Positions 12,957 to 19,521 are shown, numbered from the stretch's first letter. The stretch is 19,521 bases of DNA from Clostridiales bacterium (GCA_017649745.1 JAGCGE010000026.1:1-19521); one strand, 5' to 3'. Made by a program: numbers and translations. Notes: generated by a model not told the origin, from the letters alone.

Positions 12957-14191
12957 AACCCGAACCCACCAACAAACCGCTGCTCATTGAACTGCTTCTT
13001 CTCCCGCAAAGCCCGTCTGACAGCGAGCTCAATCGACGATTTACTGGTCAGATGATAGTACCATAGATCCCGATATTTGGTGTTCATACGGTCGATACGT
13101 CCCGCTGCCTGCTCCATCATCTTATACGAGTAATTCTCGCTATAGAAGACGATGGTGTCAGTCTTGATACAATTCCAGCCCTCTGCACCGGCGTTGTATT
13201 GAACCAGATAGATCCACTTATCACCATCAGGAACCGGCTGATGCTTGTGTCCGGACCACTCTGCGATCTCCACACCATCGCCGTATCCCAGATTCATCAG
13301 CAGCTCCCTTTCGTAATCGAAGTTATAGAACACGATGAGCTTCGGATGCTGCTCGAACAGCTCAAGCATCGCTAATTGCCGTGAATCAGTCTCTGATACG
13401 GTTCGTCTGAGACACTGACAGAACTCGCCCGGTGTCTCGATCGGCTTATCCTGATACGGATTCCATCGCAACTTCACGATATCTCTATACGCCTGCTTAT
13501 CGTATTCGGTATAGATGTACTCATGGTGCTGCACAGTTTCACGTTCGAAATCCATGTCGACGAGCACCCGGTTCCGAAGCCGAATCAGTCTTCCGGTATT
13601 GATGTAGCGGTCGATTTGAGGGAACTTGGTGAATGCCTTATAGATGATGTGTTCCTGCTTGAACTCTGTACGATTCCGGTAGTAGCCATTCGCTATGAAC
13701 ACCGGAATGTAATCGCTCCATGAGTCTCCGGGTGTTGCAGACAGCAGTATCCATCGGTTACTCTTAGCGATCTTGAGGAACGCTTTCACCCATGCACCGC
13801 TGCCTACAACTCGTTGTTCGTCGAAGATAAAGAACGCTCCGGTAACGTCCTTGTACTTCTGGATGTTATTCCAGCTGTCAATTACAACACGATGGTCATA
13901 GACAGCCACTTCCGGATTAGTAGTGAGATGGAACGGTGTCATTTCACCATCCCATTCACACTTATCTCTCTTCTGAGCCGTCGTGATGATATAGAGGTCT
14001 CTCGGATTCTTCATCTTACCATCAAGTTCAACCCAGTCCTCGTCAATCACTTTGATATGACCAGCATGTTCGACGTAATAGTAGGCTAAGGATGTCCGTG
14101 ATTTCCCTGAACCGGTTCCGCCATGGACTATACATCCGTTATGGATCTTATCAAGCGCCTCAACCTGATGAGTCCCCATTTCGATTCTCAT
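12953..14191 (-). CDS. SF2 (SNF2/DEAD-like) phage helicase
   Basis: A 412-aa ATP-dependent DNA helicase or translocase with all core motifs, numbered from the chosen start. Walker A is GGTGSGKS (24-31), motif II FIFDEQR (121-127) with DEQR in place of DEAH, motif III SATPGD (151-156), motif V AGAEGWN (334-340) and motif VI QAAGRIDR (361-368). The opening (THQVEALDKI, Q-motif-like) is typical. The compact length matches phage replication helicases found between polymerase and recombination genes. It probably unwinds DNA during phage replication or recombination. The start is uncertain: ATG 14191 (MRIEMG), a GTG at 14200 and ATG 14179 are all possible and none has a strong binding site, consistent with coupling to the overlapping upstream gene. 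A promoter-like element follows the stop. Confidence 0.92.
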   Translation of the reverse strand: MRIEMGTHQVEALDKIHNGCIVHGGTGSGKSRTSLAYYYVEHAGHIKVIDEDWVELDGKMKNPRDLYIITTAQKRDKCEWDGEMTPFHLTTNPEVAVYDHRVVIDSWNNIQKYKDVTGAFFIFDEQRVVGSGAWVKAFLKIAKSNRWILLSATPGDSWSDYIPVFIANGYYRNRTEFKQEHIIYKAFTKFPQIDRYINTGRLIRLRNRVLVDMDFERETVQHHEYIYTEYDKQAYRDIVKLRWNPYQDKPIETPGEFCQCLRRTVSETDSRQLAMLELFEQHPKLIVFYNFDYERELLMNLGYGDGVEIAEWSGHKHQPVPDGDKWIYLVQYNAGAEGWNCIKTDTIVFYSENYSYKMMEQAAGRIDRMNTKYRDLWYYHLTSKSSIELAVRRALREKKQFNEQRFVGGFGF

Positions 14192-14585
14192 TCGGATCAC
14201 CCAGTTCTTTCATGATTTCATCGTGTCTTAAAGAAATATTCATGGTGGCGATAGACAACACATTCGATATCCCTTTGAATAGCTGTAAATTCTCTTCGGC
14301 GTGCACGGTAGAGTAGTCGTTAGCATCAAAGTTAGCTAACATGGCCTTGATATTACCGAGATTCTGAACAATCATCTGATTCAGGTCATACTTAGCACAC
14401 ATTGCGACGAACATTTTCATCTTATCCGGATCGCCATCGATCATTGCTCTTGTCTGCCGTCTAGCTGCCTGAGTACCAACCATGCGATCAGCTCTTTTGG
14501 CTGCGTCGGCTAACAATGATTTCTTGATCTCCGGATTTGACATCAGAGCTTCAAATAATGCTCCCATGATTTCATCAGGTCCCAT
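14160..14585 (-). CDS. 141-aa helical protein, unknown
   Basis: A soluble, strongly helical protein without recognised family. It opens MGPDEIMGALFEALMSNPE, has a basic middle (RADRMVGTQAARRQTRAMID) and ends with a polar tail. The start ATG at 14585 has AAGGAGG 7 bases upstream. The frame is open for another 51 codons upstream, but that stretch overlaps the previous gene and has no binding site, so it is excluded. The gene overlaps the previous gene by 11 bases and the helicase start by about 30, which places it in one translationally coupled unit with the helicase; a helicase-accessory role is possible but not shown. Confidence 0.8.
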   Translation of the reverse strand: MGPDEIMGALFEALMSNPEIKKSLLADAAKRADRMVGTQAARRQTRAMIDGDPDKMKMFVAMCAKYDLNQMIVQNLGNIKAMLANFDANDYSTVHAEENLQLFKGISNVLSIATMNISLRHDEIMKELGDPNENRNGDSSG

Positions 14586-14787
14586 GAGACACCTCCTTAT
14601 CAAGCAGTTCGACCATGCACTTGTTGCAATCGCCGATACAGTTACTGAGCTTCTTCGTTTTCTTATCTTTTTCAGAGTATCCGAGAATCTCAGACAAGCA
14701 AACACCATGGTTAGTGTACGCTCTATTGTTAAGCGCAATCAGCTGATCCACAGCAGCCGTTTTATTCATATATTCTCTGAGTGTCAT
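14575..14787 (-). CDS. 70-aa Cys-containing protein, unknown
   Basis: A small lysine-rich protein with a C-terminal cysteine cluster, CIGDCNKC (about 50-57), which could ligate a metal ion. A fourth Cys is isolated upstream (HGVCLSE). No family recognised. The start is taken at ATG 14787 because GAGG lies 8 bases upstream; a GTG three codons earlier would be almost on top of the upstream stop and has no site. Its 3' end overlaps the next gene start by 11 bases, so translation of the two is likely coupled. Confidence 0.75.
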   Translation of the reverse strand: MTLREYMNKTAAVDQLIALNNRAYTNHGVCLSEILGYSEKDKKTKKLSNCIGDCNKCMVELLDKEVSHGT

Positions 14788-14797
14788 GGTGATCACC

Positions 14798-15091
14798 TCA
14801 GTATTCCTCAGGAAACAGGACTGTCGTAACTGACCGGTCCCATTCCGTAATAATCCAGATTTTCATCGGTTCACGCACTCCCGCCTGCTCGTATACGGCG
14901 AGGATGCGTTCGCCATTATCAACTGCGTAATTGTTCTGGGCCTTGTCCTCCTTACAAGTCTGACCCCAATCGCAATTCTCGTACAACCGAAGAGACTTGG
15001 ATACGAACGCTGCGAAGATACGGTCTTTCTGCATACGCTCGTCAACGCCTCTTGTGGCTACGACTCTGCCCATTTTGAACTTTTTACCCAT
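14798..15091 (-). CDS. Conserved small phage/plasmid protein, unknown function
   Basis: A 97-aa protein of a type I recall from many Firmicutes phages and conjugative elements. The pattern is a basic N-terminus with VATRGV, then DWG..CKEDK (42-50), then NGERILAVYE (59-68), and a highly conserved end KIWIITEWDRSVTTVLFPEEY (77-97). No function is established to my knowledge. The short length and all-alpha/beta composition, without Cys clusters or membrane segments, suggest a soluble protein. Start ATG has AAAGGAG 10 bases upstream (GAAAGGAGAAATGACTC). It follows a hairpin terminator and a leader sequence shared with the gene at 12591, and its stop almost abuts the next start, so it heads a short operon ending with the helicase. 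Confidence 0.85.
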   Translation of the reverse strand: MGKKFKMGRVVATRGVDERMQKDRIFAAFVSKSLRLYENCDWGQTCKEDKAQNNYAVDNGERILAVYEQAGVREPMKIWIITEWDRSVTTVLFPEEY

Positions 15092-15108
15092 GAGTCATTT
15101 CTCCTTTC

Positions 15109-15128
15109 AAGTTTGAGGTAAGTTAGAA
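15109..15128 (-). repeat. Shared leader sequence, copy 1
   Basis: Minus strand TTCTAACTTACCTCAAACTT directly precedes the binding site of the 97-aa gene. It is identical to the copy at 12606-12625 except for two central bases. Confidence 0.65.
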
Positions 15129-15158
15129 TGAGGGGAGCCAACCTTAGCCGACTCCCCC
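15124..15158 (-). terminator. Hairpin terminator
   Basis: GGGGAGTCGGC and GTTGGCTCCCC pair on the minus strand (11 bp with G-U pairs, loop TAAG), followed by TCATTCT. It lies 15 bases after the stop of the 475-aa gene. The T run is weak. Confidence 0.6.
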
Positions 15159-15172
15159 TGTTGCGGTTTGAA

Positions 15173-15913
15173 TCAATCCATCTGATACTTCGCTCTGAGC
15201 TCTGCGATACCATACTTCTCCAGAAGCTCAGTGGGTGCAGCACCATGAGTATATCCGCCGACCGGTGTCTTGAGCCAATCAATAAGCTCCTTGGAATACT
15301 TGATGGCTCGTACCAGCTCTGCTTTCGTAGCACCATTATAGGTCAGGTCGATGATAAGCTCCTGAGCCATGTCGACGAGCTCTTTTGCGGAATCATCCTT
15401 TACATAATACACACCCGGAGACTGAAGCTCGTCCAGATTAGTGCCTTCCGAAATCGGCTCAGGCAGCCACTCCTTGATGCGGTTGTAGTAGTTACCCTCA
15501 TTGCCGTACGCTTTCTTAGCGATAGCCATGACGAGACCCTTTTCCGGATCGTAATCCTCGTACTCGCCTTTGGTGACGATGGTCTTTGTGCCGTCTGCCC
15601 ACATTACAATCGTCTTGTCACCGCTGTAATGCACCTTCTTGATGAGAAGGTAACCATACGGGATTTTGGAGTAATTGGTCTGAGTTGTCCGTGCGGTCTT
15701 GACGTTCGTAGATGTCAGGTCATGCCATTTGCCGTCCGGTGCACACACATACAGTCTGCCCTCATACATCACCATGTAACCGAGTCTGGACGAGATCCAT
15801 GTGCCCTCGACATAGAGTCTTGCTGCCGTGGAGTTCTCACAGATCTGCGTTGTGGTCTTGCCGATGTAGGTGAGACACAGCTCTTTTTCTTCAAATACAT
15901 TCTTCTTTGTCAT
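15173..15913 (-). CDS. Possible internal start product (246 aa) of the repeat protein
   Basis: The in-frame ATG at 15913 (product begins MTKKNVFEEKELCLTYIGK) is preceded by GAACTTAAGGAGGAAATT, a ribosome binding site as good as any in the window and very like the leader at 12591 (CAAACTTAGGAGGAAAATGTT). This product would contain the third GxLY unit, the WADGTKTIV segment and the C-terminal helical module. It may be a true alternative start, or mark an old gene boundary whose stop codon was lost. The coding region is the same as the 3' half of the larger gene, so this entry is an alternative product, not an extra gene. Confidence 0.45.
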   Translation of the reverse strand: MTKKNVFEEKELCLTYIGKTTTQICENSTAARLYVEGTWISSRLGYMVMYEGRLYVCAPDGKWHDLTSTNVKTARTTQTNYSKIPYGYLLIKKVHYSGDKTIVMWADGTKTIVTKGEYEDYDPEKGLVMAIAKKAYGNEGNYYNRIKEWLPEPISEGTNLDELQSPGVYYVKDDSAKELVDMAQELIIDLTYNGATKAELVRAIKYSKELIDWLKTPVGGYTHGAAPTELLEKYGIAELRAKYQMD

Positions 15914-16600
15914 AATTTCCTCCTTAAGTTCGATATAGCGTTCAACAGCCGGGTTCTTTTTCGGCCATTCTCCTGGTCTCGGACCATCATAATCGGTGTT
16001 CTCATCCGGTCTGAACGTGCACCAAGCACCGTATTTGAAATTGAGTGCTTCATGCCATGTATAAAGCTGACCGTTGTGCATGATTACGTCTCCCTGAGAA
16101 GCTCTAATCCTACCGAAGAAGCCTTTACCGTCAACTTTGAGTGTAACGTTGGGATCGTGTGTCCTCAGATACGAATCAACAACGGTTTCGCCGAGATATG
16201 TATAGTGAGGTTTCGTGCTTTTCTCGTACGGGTTCGGTCCGTCATAGTCGGTACAGGGACCGGGTACGAATGGTGCCCAATGCTTGTGCTCCGTAAATGT
16301 ATAAAGACGGCCGCAATGCTGAACAACATCGTTTACGGATGCGTTATACACTGTGAGTTCATCTTTGTTACAGACGATGACACCTGCCATACCGACAGGC
16401 ATAAGTTTCACTGTGCAATTGTTGTCGTACGGCATATATGGTGTGAGTCCGATATAATGGAACTTCTTAGGCGCCCCAAACCGTTCATTCAATCGACGTT
16501 TGGCCTCGCTCTCATATTCTCTGAGAGGTTTCGGCGTGGATTCTTCCGGGAGATTCATTTGCATAATCTCCCGGATGTAGTTAAAGCCTGTGCCTGCCAT
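15173..16600 (-). CDS. 475-aa repeat protein with internal RBS/start; unknown function
   Basis: No known function. Three related segments are visible: about 87-122 (NDVVQHCGRLYTF...DYDGPNP), 165-209 (GDVIMHNGQLYTW...DYDGPRP) and 272-295 (LGYMVMYEGRLYV...GKWHDLT), each a short beta-rich GxLY...W unit. Next is a motif I recall from several phage proteins: VMWADGTKTIV (332-342) then DYDPEKGLVMAIAKKAYGN. Residues 405-473 form a helical module like a segment of the 957-aa polymerase-like protein at 475-3348. Start ATG at 16600 has GGAG 9 bases upstream; a GTG two codons earlier is too close. AAGGAGG followed by AAATT and ATG (15913) lies in frame inside the gene, so a 246-aa C-terminal form may also be made, or the gene may be a fusion of two. 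Confidence 0.85.
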   Translation of the reverse strand: MAGTGFNYIREIMQMNLPEESTPKPLREYESEAKRRLNERFGAPKKFHYIGLTPYMPYDNNCTVKLMPVGMAGVIVCNKDELTVYNASVNDVVQHCGRLYTFTEHKHWAPFVPGPCTDYDGPNPYEKSTKPHYTYLGETVVDSYLRTHDPNVTLKVDGKGFFGRIRASQGDVIMHNGQLYTWHEALNFKYGAWCTFRPDENTDYDGPRPGEWPKKNPAVERYIELKEEIMTKKNVFEEKELCLTYIGKTTTQICENSTAARLYVEGTWISSRLGYMVMYEGRLYVCAPDGKWHDLTSTNVKTARTTQTNYSKIPYGYLLIKKVHYSGDKTIVMWADGTKTIVTKGEYEDYDPEKGLVMAIAKKAYGNEGNYYNRIKEWLPEPISEGTNLDELQSPGVYYVKDDSAKELVDMAQELIIDLTYNGATKAELVRAIKYSKELIDWLKTPVGGYTHGAAPTELLEKYGIAELRAKYQMD

Positions 16601-16602
16601 GA

Positions 16603-17103
16603 TCACTCTCTCCTTTTTGCATATCTCGCAGCATACGGATCCTCGTCGAAGTCCTGCTCGACATACATGGTGCGGATATAGAGCGAGTAACTGCCGTCAT
16701 CGGTCTCCCATGCGTTCAGGATAACGTTGACGTTGGAAGCTCTGATCTGATCGAGGACCTTGACATCCTCTTCGTCCAAAGGCACTGGCTCATTGTCGGC
16801 ATTGACCAGATAGACTTTCGGCGGATACTTGAGCTCCTTGCCATAGCGGTCACGGTACTTCAGAACCGCCTGCACGAAGTTTGTCGGGATGAAATCGTCA
16901 GGATCGTCATCCGGACCAGGCTTGGTCGACTTCACACGAAAACCCTTATCGAGCATATCCTGCGCCTGACTCGGATCGGGGATGATGATGTTACACTTAC
17001 GGCGAGCATCACCGAACTTGTCTTTTGCCGGATCACCAGCAAAGTTTGTTTCGTAGATGAACCTAGTGTCATCAATGGCAATAATGTTTTTGTTTCCAGA
17101 CAT
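16603..17103 (-). CDS. Probable phage single-stranded DNA-binding protein
   Basis: A 166-aa acidic protein. Its order of elements (TRFIYETNFAG, then CNIIIPDPSQAQDMLDKGF, then PPKVYLV, PLDEEDVKVLD, NVNVILNAWE, and a final YIRTMYV strand) matches, from memory, a family of Firmicutes phage proteins beside DNA polymerase that are taken to be ssDNA-binding OB-fold proteins. No catalytic motif is visible. The short C-terminus ends in basic residues (YAKRRE) rather than the acidic tail of bacterial SSB, so it is not a standard Ssb. Start ATG has AAAGGAG upstream. The stop is 2 bases before the next start, so the two genes are translationally linked. The role as ssDNA coat protein in replication is inferred from family memory and position. 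Confidence 0.65.
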   Translation of the reverse strand: MSGNKNIIAIDDTRFIYETNFAGDPAKDKFGDARRKCNIIIPDPSQAQDMLDKGFRVKSTKPGPDDDPDDFIPTNFVQAVLKYRDRYGKELKYPPKVYLVNADNEPVPLDEEDVKVLDQIRASNVNVILNAWETDDGSYSLYIRTMYVEQDFDEDPYAARYAKRRE

Positions 17104-17135
17104 GATAGAAAACTCCTTTCAGAATAAAGAAAAAA

Positions 17136-17181
17136 TTTAATTATGAAAAGAAGAGAGACTCCGTAAATAGAGTCCCTCTCC
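17136..17181 (-). terminator. Hairpin terminator
   Basis: On the minus strand GGAGAGGGACTC pairs with GAGTCTCTCTTC (12 bp with two G-U pairs, loop of 8), followed by a T-rich stretch. It starts 8 bases after the stop of the 136-aa gene. Confidence 0.7.
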
Positions 17182-17189
17182 AGTTCGAC

Positions 17190-17600
17190 TTAGGGTTGCA
17201 TGTTGTCTCTCGAAATCGAGAATTGTGCCCAGACATCAGTATCATCGGTGATACCAGGAACATCCTTAAGCGCTTCAATGATCTCGTGCAGATCGCTAAG
17301 CTTTGTCGGATATGTGTCGCCCGTTGCATACGGAAGCATAAATTCCAGACAGCCTTTGTTGACCGTATCCCAGTTACTGACACCATGTCTGATAAGCCCC
17401 ATAGGAATCTCCGGTGTTTTCGGTAACTCCGGAATATTCTCGGGAGGCATATCATAGATGACATTCATGGGAACGTTAGACATCTTTCTAATTGCTCTTC
17501 CGATAATTACACCGAGCGCGAATACTCCTACACCCTTACCGATAACGATAATCCACGCTTTGTGTTCCTCGATCCATGTCTTGATCTCCTCTTTCGTCAT
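17190..17600 (-). CDS. Small membrane-anchored protein, unknown function
   Basis: A 136-aa protein of no family I recognise. After about 13 polar residues (MTKEEIKTWIEEHKAW) there is one hydrophobic stretch (IIVIGKGVGVFALGVIIG, about 17-34) followed by basic residues, which suggests a single N-terminal membrane anchor with the C-terminal domain in the cytoplasm. The rest is proline-rich and then helical and acidic (KLSDLHEIIEALKDV). The start is the ATG at 17600 because GGAGG sits 8 bases upstream; a TTG two codons earlier would leave only 3 bases. It sits between the DNA polymerase and the ssDNA-binding candidate, downstream of a promoter-like element and followed by a hairpin terminator, so it may form its own short transcript. 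Confidence 0.8.
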   Translation of the reverse strand: MTKEEIKTWIEEHKAWIIVIGKGVGVFALGVIIGRAIRKMSNVPMNVIYDMPPENIPELPKTPEIPMGLIRHGVSNWDTVNKGCLEFMLPYATGDTYPTKLSDLHEIIEALKDVPGITDDTDVWAQFSISRDNMQP

Positions 17601-17643
17601 GACCAATTCCTCCTTTCAGAATTTGATTCGGCAAACCCTTGCC

Positions 17644-17673
17644 ATAATAGAAACTGCTAATTTCGCGTCAGAA
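17644..17673 (-). promoter_or_regulatory. Promoter candidate A (CGC box plus TATTAT)
   Basis: Minus strand: CGCGAAATTAGC begins at 17667 and TATTATGG begins exactly 18 bases downstream at 17649. The upstream TTCTGA is a poor -35. It lies between the DNA polymerase stop and the next start, with room for a 40-base leader. Confidence 0.5.
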
Positions 17674-19521
17674 CGGAATCAGACAGCTCACGTCATATCC
17701 ACATTCACAGATATCAGGTCCGTCGTCCATGGTGTGGTAATACGGGCAAGACCAGCAATGCGCAACGTTGAATCCGGTCTTTTCCGGAGTATGATCCTGA
17801 TAGATAGGACAATCATCGTAGTCCTTACCATCGACATGTTCGATATACTCCGGAATGGTATCCACATCAGCGAATGCCTCGAAATCACCAAACTTGCTGA
17901 TGGTCTCGATTGCTTTGTTCGCCATGGTATCGTAGTAGCTCCGGTCGATATCTGCCTCTTTTCCGAGCGTCCGTACCTGCTCTGATTCGAGCCAATAATA
18001 GCCCTTAGATCCGGTTGCAGCGGAGAACTTCAGGTTGCCCTCCTTGTCCTTACCCTCACGCAGCAGCTCTTTACCTCCGCATCCGGGCTTGATGGGACAG
18101 AACTGACCAACACGTCCGATAAACTCAGGATTGTCAGGATCCTCAGAGTCTCTCAGATACAGTGCTGATGTGACACTCATGGTTTCACAGAGGTCGTCGA
18201 ATGTGATATCCTCATGGGTGAACAGTGACTTGAAGACATACGGTACTTGGAACTGAGTGCCTGTAGCCGTCCATTGACCGCCTTTCTTCTTGTTATCGCC
18301 GGGAACATAACCATAGAGTTTCTCACAATCCTCTGCGGTAGCATAACGAGCGATGTATACGGCATCATTGACCAGACACATACGCTCATATGTTGCCTCG
18401 TGCTCGAAGCTGTAGCCATAACGCTTACCGAAGTCCATGACGAAGTTGATTATCTTCATGTCAGCATTCGGAATCTTGATGGAGTCCGTCTTGATATGAG
18501 CAACAGTATAACCGAGCTCCTTGACCTCCTGTTCGAGGTTCATCATGAACAATGCACCGCGCTTAGCAACGATGTTATCGATGTTACGCGGATCCTTGAA
18601 CGGGTTGTCGAACTTCGCTGCGGTTAGACCATACACCGAGTTGATTGCTGTCTTCAGTGCATTAGCGAGCTGTTTGGATGTGATTTTACCATCCTCAACC
18701 CACTTAATGTACTTCGTCAGCTTACCGCCCAGGATGTTGTTAATCTCCTGCCATGCCTCGTGTTTGATCGAGACTCGACCATCAACGATTTCCTTAAACC
18801 GTCTGGTGAACTCCGGACCGAAGAGACACTCTGCGATGGTGCTGTGTGGATGCATCGAACTGACATCAAGCAGTGCGTCCCAGAAATGAATTCCGGGTTC
18901 CGCATAGACTCTGCCACCTTCGCCAACCTCTTCTCCGAGATATGTGCTCTTCCCCCATTCGTACTTGTAACCGGGGAAGTACGGAAGCAGCGAATCCGAG
19001 TTTTCAGCCCACCACGCCATCATTTCAGGGCAGGCTTCATGCAGGAACTCGCTCACACCGACCGGAAGCTCTTTTACCGGCTCAGCGAGGTTACGGTAGC
19101 AGAATTGACTCTGCGGCTTCTTGTTGTTGCCGAAGATAATCTTTGTTGTCAGGGTATTCGTCGTATCATTAACTGTCAAATCAGCGATGTCTGCCAGAAT
19201 CTGCCGTGCGACCCAGTCCGCTTCGAGATAGAAGAACGCTACCTCGGTGCTGATGACGTCGTTGTCACAATACTTGGCGACTTTCTCCCACAGCTCTTCC
19301 GGAACAGGCTCATCCCACGGCAAACCGAGTTCTTGATGGTGAATGCCCATCTCGATTTCCAGTTTCTTCAGGCTCTTCTTATTTCCTGCCGAAGCGAAGT
19401 CATAGATATCTGTGTAAGAGATATTGTATGCCTCGCCGAAGAAGCCTTTACCATGGTCAATGATGTGCTTAGACAGCTTATACAGCTGTAGGTTGTCATA
19501 TCCAATCAGACAACCGTATAG
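17668..19521 (-). CDS. Family B DNA polymerase, 5' end beyond the window
   Basis: This is the phage replicative DNA polymerase; 617 residues are visible and the frame is open to the window edge, so the start lies outside. In visible numbering, the end of a 3'-5' exonuclease domain is seen (YCDNDV, about 84-89, the ExoIII-type motif). Polymerase motif A follows as LDVSSMHP (218-225), motif B as KTAINSVYG (290-298) and motif C as IKTDS (343-347). Motif C normally reads DTD; here the first Asp is Lys, while the second Asp, the metal ligand, is kept. I recall the same KTDS form in other Firmicutes phage polymerases. The C-terminus is Cys-rich (CWSC, CECGYDVSC) and could bind zinc, which is unusual for this family. 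A hairpin-free gap with a promoter-like element follows the stop. Family assignment is firm; exact subfamily is not. Confidence 0.93.
   Translation of the reverse strand, partial: LYGCLIGYDNLQLYKLSKHIIDHGKGFFGEAYNISYTDIYDFASAGNKKSLKKLEIEMGIHHQELGLPWDEPVPEELWEKVAKYCDNDVISTEVAFFYLEADWVARQILADIADLTVNDTTNTLTTKIIFGNNKKPQSQFCYRNLAEPVKELPVGVSEFLHEACPEMMAWWAENSDSLLPYFPGYKYEWGKSTYLGEEVGEGGRVYAEPGIHFWDALLDVSSMHPHSTIAECLFGPEFTRRFKEIVDGRVSIKHEAWQEINNILGGKLTKYIKWVEDGKITSKQLANALKTAINSVYGLTAAKFDNPFKDPRNIDNIVAKRGALFMMNLEQEVKELGYTVAHIKTDSIKIPNADMKIINFVMDFGKRYGYSFEHEATYERMCLVNDAVYIARYATAEDCEKLYGYVPGDNKKKGGQWTATGTQFQVPYVFKSLFTHEDITFDDLCETMSVTSALYLRDSEDPDNPEFIGRVGQFCPIKPGCGGKELLREGKDKEGNLKFSAATGSKGYYWLESEQVRTLGKEADIDRSYYDTMANKAIETISKFGDFEAFADVDTIPEYIEHVDGKDYDDCPIYQDHTPEKTGFNVAHCWSCPYYHTMDDGPDICECGYDVSCLIPF

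Noticed and set aside
14586..14738. 51-codon upstream extension of the 141-aa gene
   Set aside because: It runs within the preceding gene in another frame without a ribosome binding site; the ATG at 14585 has AAGGAGG at good spacing.
15950..16260. DYDGP motifs in the repeat protein, looking like a degenerate DxDGD polymerase motif
   Set aside because: They occur twice in repeat units, lack the third Asp, and are not placed after an RxP barrel segment.
15128..16681. A 517-codon plus-strand open frame
   Set aside because: It is the complement of the 475-aa gene, has no convincing start signal, and its product has no recognisable pattern; the minus frame has repeats, motifs and a good site.

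Overview
This window is best read as part of a tailed bacteriophage or prophage genome from a Firmicutes host, probably a clostridial gut bacterium. Three observations support this. Every credible gene lies on the minus strand. Almost all have strong AAAGGAGG-type ribosome binding sites at standard spacing, and neighbours are packed with small gaps or overlaps, many only a few bases long. The recognisable products are phage replication, nucleotide-metabolism and recombination proteins mixed with many small unknown proteins. No virion structural gene, integrase, tRNA, IS element or CRISPR array is visible. Transcription runs from the right edge (base 19521) to the left edge (base 1), and the genes are described in that order.

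Replication block (19521 to 12664): a family B DNA polymerase truncated at the window edge; a small membrane-anchored protein; a probable ssDNA-binding protein; a 475-aa repeat protein with a perfect internal ribosome binding site and start; three small proteins; and an SF2 helicase followed by an 81-aa protein. Accessory block (12591 to 5030): about twenty small genes, including a MazG-like nucleotide pyrophosphohydrolase, a divergent ThyX-like protein, an XRE-type HTH protein, several Cys-rich (zinc-ribbon-like) proteins and four proteins with predicted membrane segments (the 202-, 142-, 75- and 77-aa products). Three of the genes here and just downstream are only 51 to 58 codons long (4455-4610, 8828-9004, 11906-12082).

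Next is a 419-base AT-rich non-coding region (4611-5029). It holds four copies of a ~22-bp element in strictly alternating orientation plus longer inverted repeats, and is a candidate replication origin or major control region. Downstream are two PD-(D/E)XK nucleases of different types and then a 957-aa protein carrying an ADFDGD motif. The 957-aa protein also has an upstream RxP motif and a downstream helix with an HS...D..K.G pattern, the arrangement of two-barrel single-chain RNA polymerases (YonO, QDE-1, crAss-like phage enzymes). It is flanked by HTH-like segments. The last gene encodes an 87-aa protein that I associate with the start of phage packaging modules, followed by a structured non-coding stretch at the left edge.

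Working model (inference): the phage carries its own DNA replication set and possibly its own single-subunit RNA polymerase, encoded at the junction between the early/replication block and the probably adjacent packaging/structural block. Three intergenic sites share CGCRAWAWTWRC, 6 bases, then TATWATGG, and are promoter candidates. Four stop-hairpin-leader modules punctuate the operon. Start codons were chosen by ribosome binding site spacing and often differ from the longest open frame.
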